Origin: JBOFHT01 sp051649785
Lineage (GTDB): Archaea > Methanobacteriota > Methanobacteria > Methanobacteriales > Methanobacteriaceae
Assembly: GCA_051649785.1 (NCBI GenBank)
Contig: JBOFHT010000021.1
Location: forward strand, 1-61,756
Length of the DNA: 61,756 nucleotides
Reading direction: 5' to 3'
Below, in pieces: positions 27,530-36,292 of this stretch. A program made the position numbers and the translations under genes. How positions within the stretch are numbered: the first letter of the stretch is position 1; the number at the start of each line of letters is the position of its first letter. The notes beneath the pieces were generated by a model. It was given only the letters and a program-made list of their open reading frames with translations. It searched no databases and was not told the DNA's origin.

Positions 27530-28759
27530 TTACATGCCATCTAAACTCATTTCAATCATTTTTTTAGTTTCTTTAGCTAGTTCTGGAGGGAGACCTGTAA
27601 TATCCATACTTAAAAAGCCTCTAACAATCATTGAAGCTGCTTCTTCTTCAGGAATTCCCCTTGATGTTAGGTATTGTATTTCTTCTTCAGCTATTTTACC
27701 CACTGCTGCTTCGTGAGACATTTCAAGGTTTGAAGCACATGCATCAAGTTCTGGAACTGCTAAAATCTGAGAGTCATCTGAAAGTACTAAACCATGGCAT
27801 TCAAGATGTCCTTTAACATTAGGGACATATCCTGCTAAATGCCCTCGTGAATATACTTTAGATTCATCATATGAAACTGCTCTTGAGATAACTTCTGCTT
27901 TAGCTCCAGGAGCTTGCAACAATGCTCTTGAACCAACATCAATAATAGAATCTTTAACTCCACTTTGTATACTTTGGAAAATTGCTGTAGAATTCTTTCC
28001 ATGACAATATGCAGTTGGATACGATTGTATTGTTTTAACAGGACTAGTTAATATATAGTTATTAATAAAAGTAGCATTATCATCAATTTTTATTCCAGTT
28101 CTAGGTCTAACTTCTACTTGTTCCGCCCAATTATGAACCATAGTAAATGTAATTTTAGATCCTGGCTTTAAGTAAAATTCAGATACTCCTACGTGAAGTG
28201 CGGATGAAACATCTTCTCCAGTTGCACAGCCAGTTATAATATTTAATTCAGAGTTTTCTTCAGCAATAATAATGTTGTGTGCAGTTTGCATAACATTCTC
28301 ATCACCAATAAACATACAAGCTTGAAGTGGGAACACTTCTTTTTTACCCGGTAGGGCCCTTATGAAATAACCACTTTTAGTTCCTTCTCCTTCTCTAAGT
28401 GCAGTTTGAGCTGTGTATTTATCAGCATCTGGTGAAACAGCATTCCACATATAGTCTTTTAACCAAGAATACTCATCCAATGCACTTTGAAGATTCATTA
28501 ATTCTACAGAGTTAGTTGTGGTTTTTGTGAAAATATTAGACTGGTCTCTTTGAATAAACGATCCCGCCCTTTCATTTTCATCAGTATCAATACCTACTTT
28601 AAGTAATGTGTCTTTAACCTTTTTTTCCACATCTTGAACACTATCTAATATTTCATGTTCTTCTTTATCTTCTTTAGTAAATTCATCTAAGTCAATGTCT
28701 GAACCAATAGCTGCTTTTTTATTTTTTGCCCTTTCAGCTTTTTGTGTTACATTTTTCAT
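27530..28759 (-). CDS. sufB: SufB/SufD-family Fe-S cluster assembly scaffold
   Basis: Scaffold protein of the minimal archaeal SUF system, where SufB and SufC build Fe-S clusters. The 409-residue protein has the right-handed beta-helix core pattern (GVKDSIIDVGSRALLQAPGAKAEVISRAV, then GRG-like YSRGHLAGYV) and the conserved tail HEAAVGKIAEEEIQYL. I place the start at 28759, with GGAG nine bases upstream, rather than at an ATG five codons earlier that contains the GGAG itself. It follows sufC by about 50 bases. The host needs many clusters for Hdr, Mvh and polyferredoxin. Confidence 0.88.
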   Translation of the reverse strand: MKNVTQKAERAKNKKAAIGSDIDLDEFTKEDKEEHEILDSVQDVEKKVKDTLLKVGIDTDENERAGSFIQRDQSNIFTKTTTNSVELMNLQSALDEYSWLKDYMWNAVSPDADKYTAQTALREGEGTKSGYFIRALPGKKEVFPLQACMFIGDENVMQTAHNIIIAEENSELNIITGCATGEDVSSALHVGVSEFYLKPGSKITFTMVHNWAEQVEVRPRTGIKIDDNATFINNYILTSPVKTIQSYPTAYCHGKNSTAIFQSIQSGVKDSIIDVGSRALLQAPGAKAEVISRAVSYDESKVYSRGHLAGYVPNVKGHLECHGLVLSDDSQILAVPELDACASNLEMSHEAAVGKIAEEEIQYLTSRGIPEEEAASMIVRGFLSMDITGLPPELAKETKKMIEMSLDGM

Positions 28760-28813
28760 ATTAATAATCTCCATTATTGTTATTTTTACATTTATTACAA
28801 TTACTATTGGTTA

Positions 28814-29590
28814 TTAGTCATGAACTCCACATTTTGCACATTCTACACAGCCTTTAAATCCTTCTTTCCTAATATCATCTAAAATCTCAGTAGGATTTCC
28901 AGAACAAGCTATTCTACCATCCATAAGAACATGGGCAATATCAGCACCTACAAAATTTAAAATATATCCTAAATGAGTAATAAGAAGTCCTGAACGTTTT
29001 CTTTGACCTGGTTTTTTGTCTTTGTCTAGTAAAATTCCAATTTCTTCAGCAATTAGTTCTACATTCTCAATATCCACACCAGAATCTGGTTCATCAAACA
29101 TTGTAAAATCTGGTTTTTGGGCAAGGAGTTGTAGTATTTCAGAACGTTTTACTTCTCCTCCAGAAAATCCAAGGTTTACATCTCTTTCTAAGAAACCTTC
29201 ATTCATTTTTAGTTTTTGAGCTTGTTTATCTAACTCCTCATTAAGACTTTCATCTTTAGGACTTTGTCCAGATTCTACTTTTAATAAATCTTTAAGAGTA
29301 ATTCCTCTAATAGCTGGAGGATTTTGGAAACTTACTCCTAATCCCATTTGGACTCTTTCAGCAGTATTTAGTCCTGCTAAATCTTTTCCTTTAAATTTGA
29401 TGCTTCCATGTGTAACTTTATACTTTGGAAACCCCAATATTGTCATAAAAAGTGTACTTTTTCCTGCTCCATTAGGACCAAGTAAAACATGGGATTCTCC
29501 TTCATGTATTTTAAGATTAATGTCTTTTAATACCTGTCTATTATTTACTTCAACAGCTAAATCAGTAATTTCAAGTAGCAGTTTAACCAA
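28814..29590 (-). CDS. sufC: SufC ATPase of Fe-S cluster assembly
   Basis: ABC-type ATPase partner of SufB, 258 residues, cytoplasmic. Walker A is GPNGAGKST (near residue 39), the signature is LGFSGGEVKRSEI and Walker B is FTMFDEPDSGVD. The C-terminus ends with a cysteine-rich GCVECAKCGVHD, an addition I have no function for. GGAG directly touches the TTG at 29590, so translation may really begin at the CTG three codons later, nine bases from GGAG. Confidence 0.93.
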   Translation of the reverse strand: MVKLLLEITDLAVEVNNRQVLKDINLKIHEGESHVLLGPNGAGKSTLFMTILGFPKYKVTHGSIKFKGKDLAGLNTAERVQMGLGVSFQNPPAIRGITLKDLLKVESGQSPKDESLNEELDKQAQKLKMNEGFLERDVNLGFSGGEVKRSEILQLLAQKPDFTMFDEPDSGVDIENVELIAEEIGILLDKDKKPGQRKRSGLLITHLGYILNFVGADIAHVLMDGRIACSGNPTEILDDIRKEGFKGCVECAKCGVHD

Positions 29591-30500
29591 CTCCTTTGAT
29601 TTAAGTAGTATTATCTTTATTTTTAGTTATACTAGTTTTAGTTATAATATTTTTATCTATATTAGTTTTACTTATATTATTTCTAGCTATATTATTAATA
29701 GTTATGATATTCGTGTTATTTTCACACTTAAACTTATTAAAATAGCTTTAACAATTATTTAAAAAGTCTTAGCTAATTTCAATAATTTCACAAATAATAT
29801 CTTAGTTTAATTATGTTGCTCATGGTATATTAAAATTTTTATTATTTATTTGGGTATTTTTTCATATCATTATTTTTAATAATATTATTACCTATTTTAT
29901 GGTCTGTAAAGATTAGATATTTCTGTTTTTTAGATACTGAGCCGTGATCAAGAGTCAAAGTTTTTAAGTCAAAACTTCATTAAAATCCTTGGAGTGGTAA
30001 ATGAAGAAAATGTTTCTATATGAAAAATCTTTTTTCTAAGACTCATAATTTTATATAAATTATGTACATAACTTAAAAACTTATTTAATTAAATTTGTTA
30101 TTGAGCATTTTCGATTTTAATAAATTATTTAATAAGCATATTATCCAATATACTTTTACTATTAATAATATTATTAATAATAATTTATTTAATAATAATA
30201 ATAATAATAATTTTTTCAATGCCATTATTAATTCTAATAACAAGTTTAATAATAATATTAATAATAATTACAATAATAATAGTTCTAATCTTTCTAATGT
30301 AATTATTATAATCATTATCCATGATATCACAATTAATATTACAAGCAGGGTTTTTAGTGTTATTAATCTCACCTTAGCTGTTTTTTTGATTTAATAAGGA
30401 GGGTAACATTGTTAATTTACCCAATGCTACTGTTGATGGTATTATTTTTGGTATGTTTTTTATCATAGTTTATTCTAAAACTAACCTTCTTAATATAATA
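29591..30500. other. long intergenic region upstream of the mvh promoter
   Basis: About 900 AT-rich bases. A 99-codon frame at 30095-30394 is Asn/Ile low complexity and probably chance. The one notable signal is an excellent Shine-Dalgarno, AAGGAGGG (30396-30403), whose nearby starts open only a 19-residue hydrophobic peptide or, from ATT, a 46-codon frame. The sufC promoter (minus strand) must lie near 29600-29750. Confidence 0.4.
30409..30468 (+). CDS. possible 19-residue hydrophobic leader-like peptide
   Basis: TTG start five bases after AAGGAGGG, the strongest ribosome binding site in this intergenic region. It codes almost only Leu, Val, Met and Phe before a TAG. An overlapping alternative begins at ATT 30408 and reads about 46 codons. 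It lies about 30 bases before the shared mvh promoter block. Whether either is translated is unknown. Confidence 0.2.
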   Translation: MLIYPMLLLMVLFLVCFLS

Positions 30501-30549
30501 TATAAAGTTTTCGAATTGATTTTTCAAGTAACATTTATATTAATACTTA
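30501..30549 (+). promoter_or_regulatory. mvh promoter with upstream element shared with mcr
   Basis: TATAAA (30501-30506), two bases, TTTCGAATTG (30509-30518), 15 bases, then TTTATATTAATACTTA (30534-30549). This is the same arrangement as before mcrB (6773-6822), with 32 identical bases in about 50. The TATA box in the last block puts transcription start near 30561-30565. More TATA-like words at 30678-30701 could be a second promoter. Confidence 0.7.
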
Positions 30550-30563
30550 ATTAAACTATTAAT

Positions 30564-30675
30564 CAGTACAAAAAATAAAAGTGTTTAGTTGTGGTTTGTT
30601 AATTTACTTTTGTAAAAAATTAGTCTTAGGTATTTATTCTAAATATAACTATCTAAACACTCTTGGTTTGTACTG
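30564..30675 (+). promoter_or_regulatory. long inverted repeat at the start of the mvh leader (candidate structured RNA)
   Basis: Left arm 30564-30588, right arm 30653-30675. CAGTACAAA (30564-30572) pairs with TTTGTACTG (30667-30675), and AGTGTTTAG (30580-30588) pairs with CTAAACACT (30653-30661), all perfect, separated by a 7/5-base internal loop. Inside, TTTAC-TTTT-GTAAA (30603-30616) forms a small hairpin. The predicted transcript start falls at the first paired base, as in mcr. It could be a cis-acting leader, an attenuator, a separate small RNA, or the remains of a small mobile element. Confidence 0.5.
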
Positions 30676-30912
30676 TAATTTATATAAATTTATATAAATA
30701 TTTTAAATACAGTATAATAATATTATTATTAATAATATTAAATGTATAAATACAGAAATTCTATAAATTAAACGCGTAAATGCTAAGATTCTTTATCATT
30801 TCACCCAAATATTATTGCTATAGTTAAAATATTGGCTGGATTTTAAAGTAATTTTAGCATATGTAGATAAATGTATAAAAATGTATATAATATAGCAAGG
30901 AGGAAATCTCTT

Positions 30913-31341
30913 ATGGCTGACGAAGATGTAAAGATTGTAATGTTTTGTTGCAACTGGTGTTCCTATGGAGGAGCAGATACTGCAGGAACTGCAAGGATGC
31001 AATACCCACCAAATATTAGGGTTATCCGTGTAATGTGTTCTGGAAGAATTGAACCTCAATTTGTATTGAAAGCATTCCGTGAAGGAGCAGACGGCGTAAT
31101 TGTAGCTGGATGCCACCATGGTGACTGTCACTACGATTCAGGAAATTATAAATTAGATAGAAGAATGAGACTTATCTATAAATTAGCAGAAGATATGGGA
31201 ATTGGTAAAGAAAGAGTCTATCATGACTGGATTTCCGCTTCTGAAGGTGAAAAATTTGCAGACACTGTTACAATGATGGTTAACAGAATTAAAGAACTTG
31301 GTTTCTCACCTTTGAAAGAACAGTTAGATGCTGAGGCTTAA
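30913..31341 (+). CDS. mvhD: F420-non-reducing hydrogenase iron-sulfur subunit D
   Basis: MvhD links the MvhAG hydrogenase to HdrA and carries a [2Fe-2S] cluster. The 142-residue protein starts MADEDVKIVMF, eight bases after AAGGAGG; an upstream ATG in the same frame adds 14 unlikely residues. Cluster cysteines are in CCNWC (12, 13, 16), VMCSGR (42) and GCHHGDC (67, 72). First gene of mvhDGAB, behind a leader of about 350 bases. Confidence 0.96.
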   Translation: MADEDVKIVMFCCNWCSYGGADTAGTARMQYPPNIRVIRVMCSGRIEPQFVLKAFREGADGVIVAGCHHGDCHYDSGNYKLDRRMRLIYKLAEDMGIGKERVYHDWISASEGEKFADTVTMMVNRIKELGFSPLKEQLDAEA

Positions 31342-31354
31342 TTGGAGGATTATT

Positions 31355-32281
31355 ATGGCAGAAAAAGCAAAAATAGGAACTATGTGGTTAGGTGGGTGCT
31401 CAGGATGTCACTTATCTATTGCTGATTTCCACGAATCCCTTTTAGATATTTTAGAATTAGCTGAATTCAAATTTTCACCAGTATTAATGGATACTAAATA
31501 TGATGAAATTCCAGAATTGGATGTTCTCATTGTTGAAGGTGGAATTAGAAATGAAGAAAATAGAGAATTAGCTGAAGAATTAAGAGAAAAAGCTAAATTT
31601 GTTATATGTTATGGTACTTGTGCTTGTTATGGTGGAATCCCTGGATTAGGTAATTTACACACTGTAGATGAATTAACTCAAGAAGCTTATATTAACTCTC
31701 CAAGTACTCCTAATGAAGCAGGAATTATTCCTAATGAAGAAGTACCTGCACTTGAAAGCAGAGTTAGACCTTTACCTGAAGCAATTAAAGTTGATTTAAG
31801 TGTGCCTGGTTGCCCTCCAAGATCTGATGTAGTGGCTGAAGCAGTATTAGCTTTACTCAGAGGTGAAGATGTAGAACTTCCAACAACTAATCTTTGTGAA
31901 GTATGTCCAAGAGAAAAACCTCCTGAAGGATTATCTATGGACTTTATTAAAAGACAATTTGAAATTGGAAAACCTGAAGATGACCTTTGTTTAATTCCAC
32001 AAGGATTAATCTGTATGGGACCTGCTACTATCTCTTTATGTGGTGCAGAATGCCCAGCTATTGGTATACAATGTAGGGGATGCTATGGGCCTACATCTAA
32101 AGTATTAGATCAAGGTGCTAAGATGATAAGTGCTATTGCATCTGACTACGGAATTGAAGATGATAAAACAATTGACCCAGAACAAGTAGCTGATCAATTA
32201 GATGATATTGTAGGTACTTTCTACTCTTACACTCTCCCAGCTGCTTTGATTCCAGCAAAAATGCAAAAAGGTGGTAAATAA
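31355..32281 (+). CDS. mvhG: F420-non-reducing hydrogenase small subunit G
   Basis: Small [NiFe]-hydrogenase subunit with three Fe-S clusters, 308 residues. It starts MAEKAKIGTMWLGGCSGCH after TGGAGGA. Cluster cysteines appear in CSGCH, YGTCACYGG, PGCPP and the C-terminal CGAECPAIGIQCRGC. Electrons from H2 pass from MvhA through MvhG and MvhD to HdrA. The stop codon overlaps the mvhA start by one base (TAATG), indicating coupling. Confidence 0.96.
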   Translation: MAEKAKIGTMWLGGCSGCHLSIADFHESLLDILELAEFKFSPVLMDTKYDEIPELDVLIVEGGIRNEENRELAEELREKAKFVICYGTCACYGGIPGLGNLHTVDELTQEAYINSPSTPNEAGIIPNEEVPALESRVRPLPEAIKVDLSVPGCPPRSDVVAEAVLALLRGEDVELPTTNLCEVCPREKPPEGLSMDFIKRQFEIGKPEDDLCLIPQGLICMGPATISLCGAECPAIGIQCRGCYGPTSKVLDQGAKMISAIASDYGIEDDKTIDPEQVADQLDDIVGTFYSYTLPAALIPAKMQKGGK

Positions 32282-33705
32282 TGGTAAAACTTACTATGGA
32301 ACCTGTAACTCGTATTGAAGGACATGCAAAAATTACTGTAAATCTTGATGATGCAGGAAATGTGCAAGAAACCAGATTACATGTTATGGAGTTCAGAGGA
32401 TTTGAAAAATTTATGCAAGGTAGGCCTGTTGAAGAAGCAGCACGTATTGTACCTAGAATTTGTGGTATATGTGATGTACAGCACCACTTAGCAGCTGCAA
32501 AAGCTGCTGACCAATGTTATGGATTTGATGACAATGAAATATTACCTGATGCATACAAAATGAGAGAACTTATGAACTGGGGTTCATTTATGCACTCTCA
32601 TGCTTTAAGTTTCTATTTCTTGTCTGCACCGGATTTTGTTATTCCTGATGCGGATAGAACTAACAGGAATGTATTCCAAGTTATTAAAGACATGCCTGAA
32701 GTAGCTTTACAAGCTATTCAAATAAGAAAAAACGGTTTAGATATTGTTAAAGCTGTTGGTGGGAGACCTATTCACCCAACTTCATCTACTATTGGTGGAA
32801 TTTCCACTGAATTAGATGCTGAAACTCAAAAAGACTTACTTGGCAAAGCAAAGCAAAATGTTGAATTAGCTCAAGCTACTTTAGACTTAGCTATTCCTAT
32901 TTTTGAAGCAAACTTAGACTTAGTTAAAGATTTAGGTTACTTTGGTGATACTAGACATAGTGGTCTTGTTAACAATGGTGACTGGGATGTTTATAATGGT
33001 GTTGTTCGTGTCAAAGACCAAGAAGGCAAAATTGACAGAGAATACAAAAATCTTGAATACTTAGACAATGTTTCTGAACATGTTAAACCTTATTCCTGGT
33101 TAAAATTCCCATACTTAACTGATTACGGATATCCTGAAGGTATTTATAGGGTATGTCCTTTATCAAGAATTAATGTATGTGATCAAATGCCTAAACCCGC
33201 TGAATTAGCTCAAGGACGTCTTGAAGACTTTAGGGATGCATTTGGATATGCTCAATATCCTTTACTATACCACTGGGCTAGATTAATTGAGATTTTATCT
33301 AGTGCTGAAATGGCTGTAAACCATCTTGAAGGTGATTTGTCTGGTAAAAAATTCCCAGATGCTATTGAAAGACAAGCTGGTGAAGGTGCAGGTATTGTAG
33401 AAGCTCCTCGTGGAACTTTAATCCATCATTACAAAACTGATGATAATGGTTTAATGACTGATGTTAACATTGTAGTAGCTACTATCCAAAATAACCCTGC
33501 TATGGAAATGGGTATTGACCAAGTTGCAAGAAACTACATTAAACCAGGTATGGATGTAGGGGATGACATTTTCAATAAAATGGAAATGGTTATCAGAGCT
33601 TACGACCCATGTTTATCCTGTGCTACTCACTCCATGGATAGTCAAATGAGATTAGCTACTCTTGAAGTATTCGACAGTCAGGGACAATTAATTAATAAAA
33701 TATAA
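32281..33705 (+). CDS. mvhA: F420-non-reducing hydrogenase large subunit A ([NiFe] site)
   Basis: Catalytic large subunit of the H2-oxidising [NiFe] hydrogenase, 474 residues. The L1 motif RICGICDVQHH supplies Cys61 and Cys64, and the C-terminal L2 motif DPCLSCATH supplies Cys444 and Cys447 as nickel ligands. The 24 residues after His450 fit the extension removed by a maturation protease after nickel insertion. The nickel dependence fits the nickel-handling genes elsewhere in the window. Confidence 0.97.
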   Translation: MVKLTMEPVTRIEGHAKITVNLDDAGNVQETRLHVMEFRGFEKFMQGRPVEEAARIVPRICGICDVQHHLAAAKAADQCYGFDDNEILPDAYKMRELMNWGSFMHSHALSFYFLSAPDFVIPDADRTNRNVFQVIKDMPEVALQAIQIRKNGLDIVKAVGGRPIHPTSSTIGGISTELDAETQKDLLGKAKQNVELAQATLDLAIPIFEANLDLVKDLGYFGDTRHSGLVNNGDWDVYNGVVRVKDQEGKIDREYKNLEYLDNVSEHVKPYSWLKFPYLTDYGYPEGIYRVCPLSRINVCDQMPKPAELAQGRLEDFRDAFGYAQYPLLYHWARLIEILSSAEMAVNHLEGDLSGKKFPDAIERQAGEGAGIVEAPRGTLIHHYKTDDNGLMTDVNIVVATIQNNPAMEMGIDQVARNYIKPGMDVGDDIFNKMEMVIRAYDPCLSCATHSMDSQMRLATLEVFDSQGQLINKI

Positions 33706-33721
33706 GCTGGAGGGTGTTTAA

Positions 33722-34951
33722 ATGATAGTAGTCAACCAAGAAGACTGCATCAAATGTGGTGCCTGTGAGGGAACATGTCCATCTTCAGCTATTGAAGTAA
33801 CCGACAAAGTCGTATACTGTGATCTTTGTGATGAAACTCCAAAATGTGTAGATGCTTGCCCGAAAGGTGCATTAGGCATTGAGAATATGGATATTGATGA
33901 AGATAATAATGTTGCTAGAATTATCTTCAATCCATCTAAATGTGACCAATGTGGAGACTGTGTAGAGGTTTGCCCTCCAAAAACTCTTAAAGTTTGTGAC
34001 TGTGAGGGTCCACTCCCACTTACTGGTTTCTGTGTAATGTGTCAGAAATGTGTTAATATTTGTCCTGTTGAAGTTATTGGTGTTAAAGGTATTAAAGAAC
34101 CTAAAAAACGTGATATCCAACTCAGTGGACCTATTGATATCATTGATTGTAAAGGATGTGGAATGTGTGTTCCAGAATGTCCTGTAAATGCAATTGATTT
34201 AGATGTTTATGGTGGAGAAATAACCATTGATGAAGGTATCTGTGTAAAATGTGGTGTTTGTTCTCAAACCTGCCCTTGGGATGCAGTATTTATATCTGCT
34301 AAAAGAGCAGATAAACGTAAAAAGAATATTAAAACCTTTGAAGTTAATGATGAAACCTGTATTGGATGTAACAGCTGTGTTGAAATCTGTCCGGGTGACT
34401 TTATTGATGTTAAACCTAACTTAGGTGTAGATATTCCTGATGTATGTCCTAGTTGCGGTCTTTGTGCTAATATTTGTCCTGTTGATGCAATCACATTAGA
34501 TGTTGAATTAGGGGACGCTAAACCTTCTAATTCAGATGGTATTGTATATAATGCTGAAAAATGTGACTTTGTTGGTGCATGTGCACAAATTTGTCCTTCT
34601 GAAGCTATAAGAGTCGTTACCAAAACTGGTATGGATGTAGCTACTAAGGAAAAAACAGATGCTGAACCTTCATTTAACATGTGTACTCGCTGTGGTGCTT
34701 GTACTTCTGCATGTCCTGAAGGTGCTTTGTCTTTAACTCCTATTGATAAAGTTATTGATGGTAAAATTGTAACTCGTAATAGAATTCAATTTAACCCAAG
34801 TAAATGTAATCAATGTGGAGATTGTCTTGATGTTTGTCCATATCAAATGTTGAAACTCAAAGATGAAGGTGTTTTGCCTCTCGTTGGTTTCTGTACTTTG
34901 TGTGAACAATGTGTTGGGGCATGCCCTAAAGATGCACTCGAATTCAAATAA
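33722..34951 (+). CDS. mvhB: polyferredoxin MvhB
   Basis: A 409-residue polyferredoxin encoded with the Mvh hydrogenase; its exact electron partner is not settled. I count twelve CxxCxxCxxxCP-type motifs, close to the 12 [4Fe-4S] clusters of the family. One motif deviates: CDFVGACAQICP (near residue 280) has Val for the second cysteine. Another, CDLCDETPKCVDACP, has a longer spacing. AGGGTG precedes the ATG. A strong terminator follows. Confidence 0.94.
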   Translation: MIVVNQEDCIKCGACEGTCPSSAIEVTDKVVYCDLCDETPKCVDACPKGALGIENMDIDEDNNVARIIFNPSKCDQCGDCVEVCPPKTLKVCDCEGPLPLTGFCVMCQKCVNICPVEVIGVKGIKEPKKRDIQLSGPIDIIDCKGCGMCVPECPVNAIDLDVYGGEITIDEGICVKCGVCSQTCPWDAVFISAKRADKRKKNIKTFEVNDETCIGCNSCVEICPGDFIDVKPNLGVDIPDVCPSCGLCANICPVDAITLDVELGDAKPSNSDGIVYNAEKCDFVGACAQICPSEAIRVVTKTGMDVATKEKTDAEPSFNMCTRCGACTSACPEGALSLTPIDKVIDGKIVTRNRIQFNPSKCNQCGDCLDVCPYQMLKLKDEGVLPLVGFCTLCEQCVGACPKDALEFK

Positions 34952-34967
34952 ACTCAAAAAGGAACTT

Positions 34968-35005
34968 AATTAGATGGTTTATCCATCTAATTTTTTATTA
35001 TTTTT
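34968..35005 (+). terminator. mvh operon terminator
   Basis: A perfect 10-base-pair stem, AATTAGATGG (34968-34977) with CCATCTAATT (34983-34992), a 5-base loop and a T tract. It sits 17 bases after the mvhB stop codon. Confidence 0.85.
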
Positions 35006-35457
35006 TTAATTTTTAATAGAATTTTTCTGATTTTTCATACAGTTTATACTACTTTTTTTAATTTAAATCTTTTTTTACAATAATATTTTATTTCAATTTT
35101 AAGCATTACAAAAGTTTATAGGCTTATTATAATAATACCTATTTGCTTAATATATTATAATTTATGGTGAAATAAAATTATAACATTATTATTGGGTGTG
35201 ATACTGATATTGTGTAGGTTATTAATTGGATAGATTGCGATTATTACTAAAATTATCACGGCTATTATTCTCATTATTCCTATTATATATATTATTGTTA
35301 CTATTATTACTATATTTAATATATTTATTATAAATTAATACATTATTAAAAGTGTTATGTAAAATTTAAATAATGAGACTTAATATTAGTTTTGGTAATA
35401 GTTTATAATAGCTTCTCTATAATATATGATATGTTTCAAACAGTAGTTTCTATTGAA
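35006..35457. other. intergenic region upstream of the dead PIN gene
   Basis: About 450 AT-rich bases. A GGTGAAAT near 35164 is followed by a short hydrophobic stretch without a proper start codon (KIITLLLGVILIL, ending at a TAG), perhaps a signal-peptide remnant. I recognise no antitoxin gene. Confidence 0.35.
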
Positions 35458-35848
35458 GTGAGAAAAAAATTAGATTCTAGCTTTTTAATAGCTTTATTTT
35501 GTTGAAAATGATTATTACTATAATAAATCTGCTGAAATATATAGCTTAATTAAAAATAAAGAAAAAATTATATCAAAATTAGCTATAGTTGAAGCTATCA
35601 CTATTTTAAGATTAAAATTAGAAACAAAAATAATAAGAGAACTTTATACCAATATTAAACTTAAGTTTGTAGTTATTGGTGAAATTGAATTATATGATCA
35701 AGCTATGAATATTTTTATCAAATATAAGGCTTAAATTTCTTTTTTTGATGATATGTATATTAAAATTATTGATGAATTGGGAATACATGAAATAGCTAGC
35801 TTTGGTAATGATTTTGACAATAAAAAAGGAATTGTAAGAGTATTTTAG
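35458..35848 (+). pseudogene. decayed PIN-domain (VapC-like) toxin gene
   Basis: Conceptual translation in two frames gives a PIN-domain ribonuclease: KLDSSFLIALF at the N-terminus (the first Asp of the active site), then AEIYSLIKN, ISKLAIVEAITILRLKL, and finally SFFDDMYIKIIDELGIHEIASF-like sequence with the later acidic residues. The frame is broken by several stops and a shift between about 35503 and 35535 and by TAA within KYKA. Toxin genes of this type normally pair with a vapB antitoxin, which I do not see. Its own terminator survives just downstream. Confidence 0.75.
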
Positions 35849-35858
35849 TAATTTAGGA

Positions 35859-35890
35859 AAAATCACCCATAATTGTGATTTTATCTTTTT
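35859..35890 (+). terminator. terminator after the PIN pseudogene
   Basis: AAAATCAC (35859-35866) pairs perfectly with GTGATTTT (35875-35882) around an 8-base loop, followed by a T-rich run. Confidence 0.6.
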
Positions 35891-35985
35891 GACAATTCCA
35901 GTTATTTTAATGTAAAATATAAAAATGCGAGAAAATCATGAGTTTAAGAAAATTCATAAAATTTTCCACCAGCAAAACTTCTATT

Positions 35986-36165
35986 TTAAATAGTTTCTAA
36001 GTATAATTTATGCCCTTCTAAATCTAAAGTTGTGAATTGGCCATTTACTATCTTTTTTTGACCTAAAATATCTGTCATTTCTATTTCTTTACCATTTATT
36101 GCAATTTCCATAACATCTTCCATTAATAGCTTATTTTCCACAGTATATACATTTGATTCACACAT
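35986..36165 (-). CDS. CooT-family nickel-binding protein
   Basis: A 59-residue protein starting MCESNVYTVENKLLMEDV and ending LDLEGHKLYLETI, the pattern of the small CooT family, whose Cys2-containing N-terminus binds nickel in the characterised homologue. AGGAGATGA eight bases upstream of this ATG fixes the start; an ATG six codons earlier lacks one. CooT assists nickel delivery to carbon monoxide dehydrogenase in bacteria; the role in methanogens is inferred. It is a single gene on the minus strand. Confidence 0.82.
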   Translation of the reverse strand: MCESNVYTVENKLLMEDVMEIAINGKEIEMTDILGQKKIVNGQFTTLDLEGHKLYLETI

Positions 36166-36292
36166 AATTTCATCTCCTGTCATTATTATTTTTATTAGTA
36201 TTTGTTTTATTAATATTATTTTAATAAATAATTATAAATATCTTTTCAATATTTCTAATAAATTTTCTATTAATAATACTGATATTTAGGTA

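Noticed and set aside
30095..30394. 99-codon open frame upstream of mvh
   Set aside because: Polyasparagine and polyisoleucine from (AAT)n/(ATT)n runs; no ribosome binding site and no recognisable domain.
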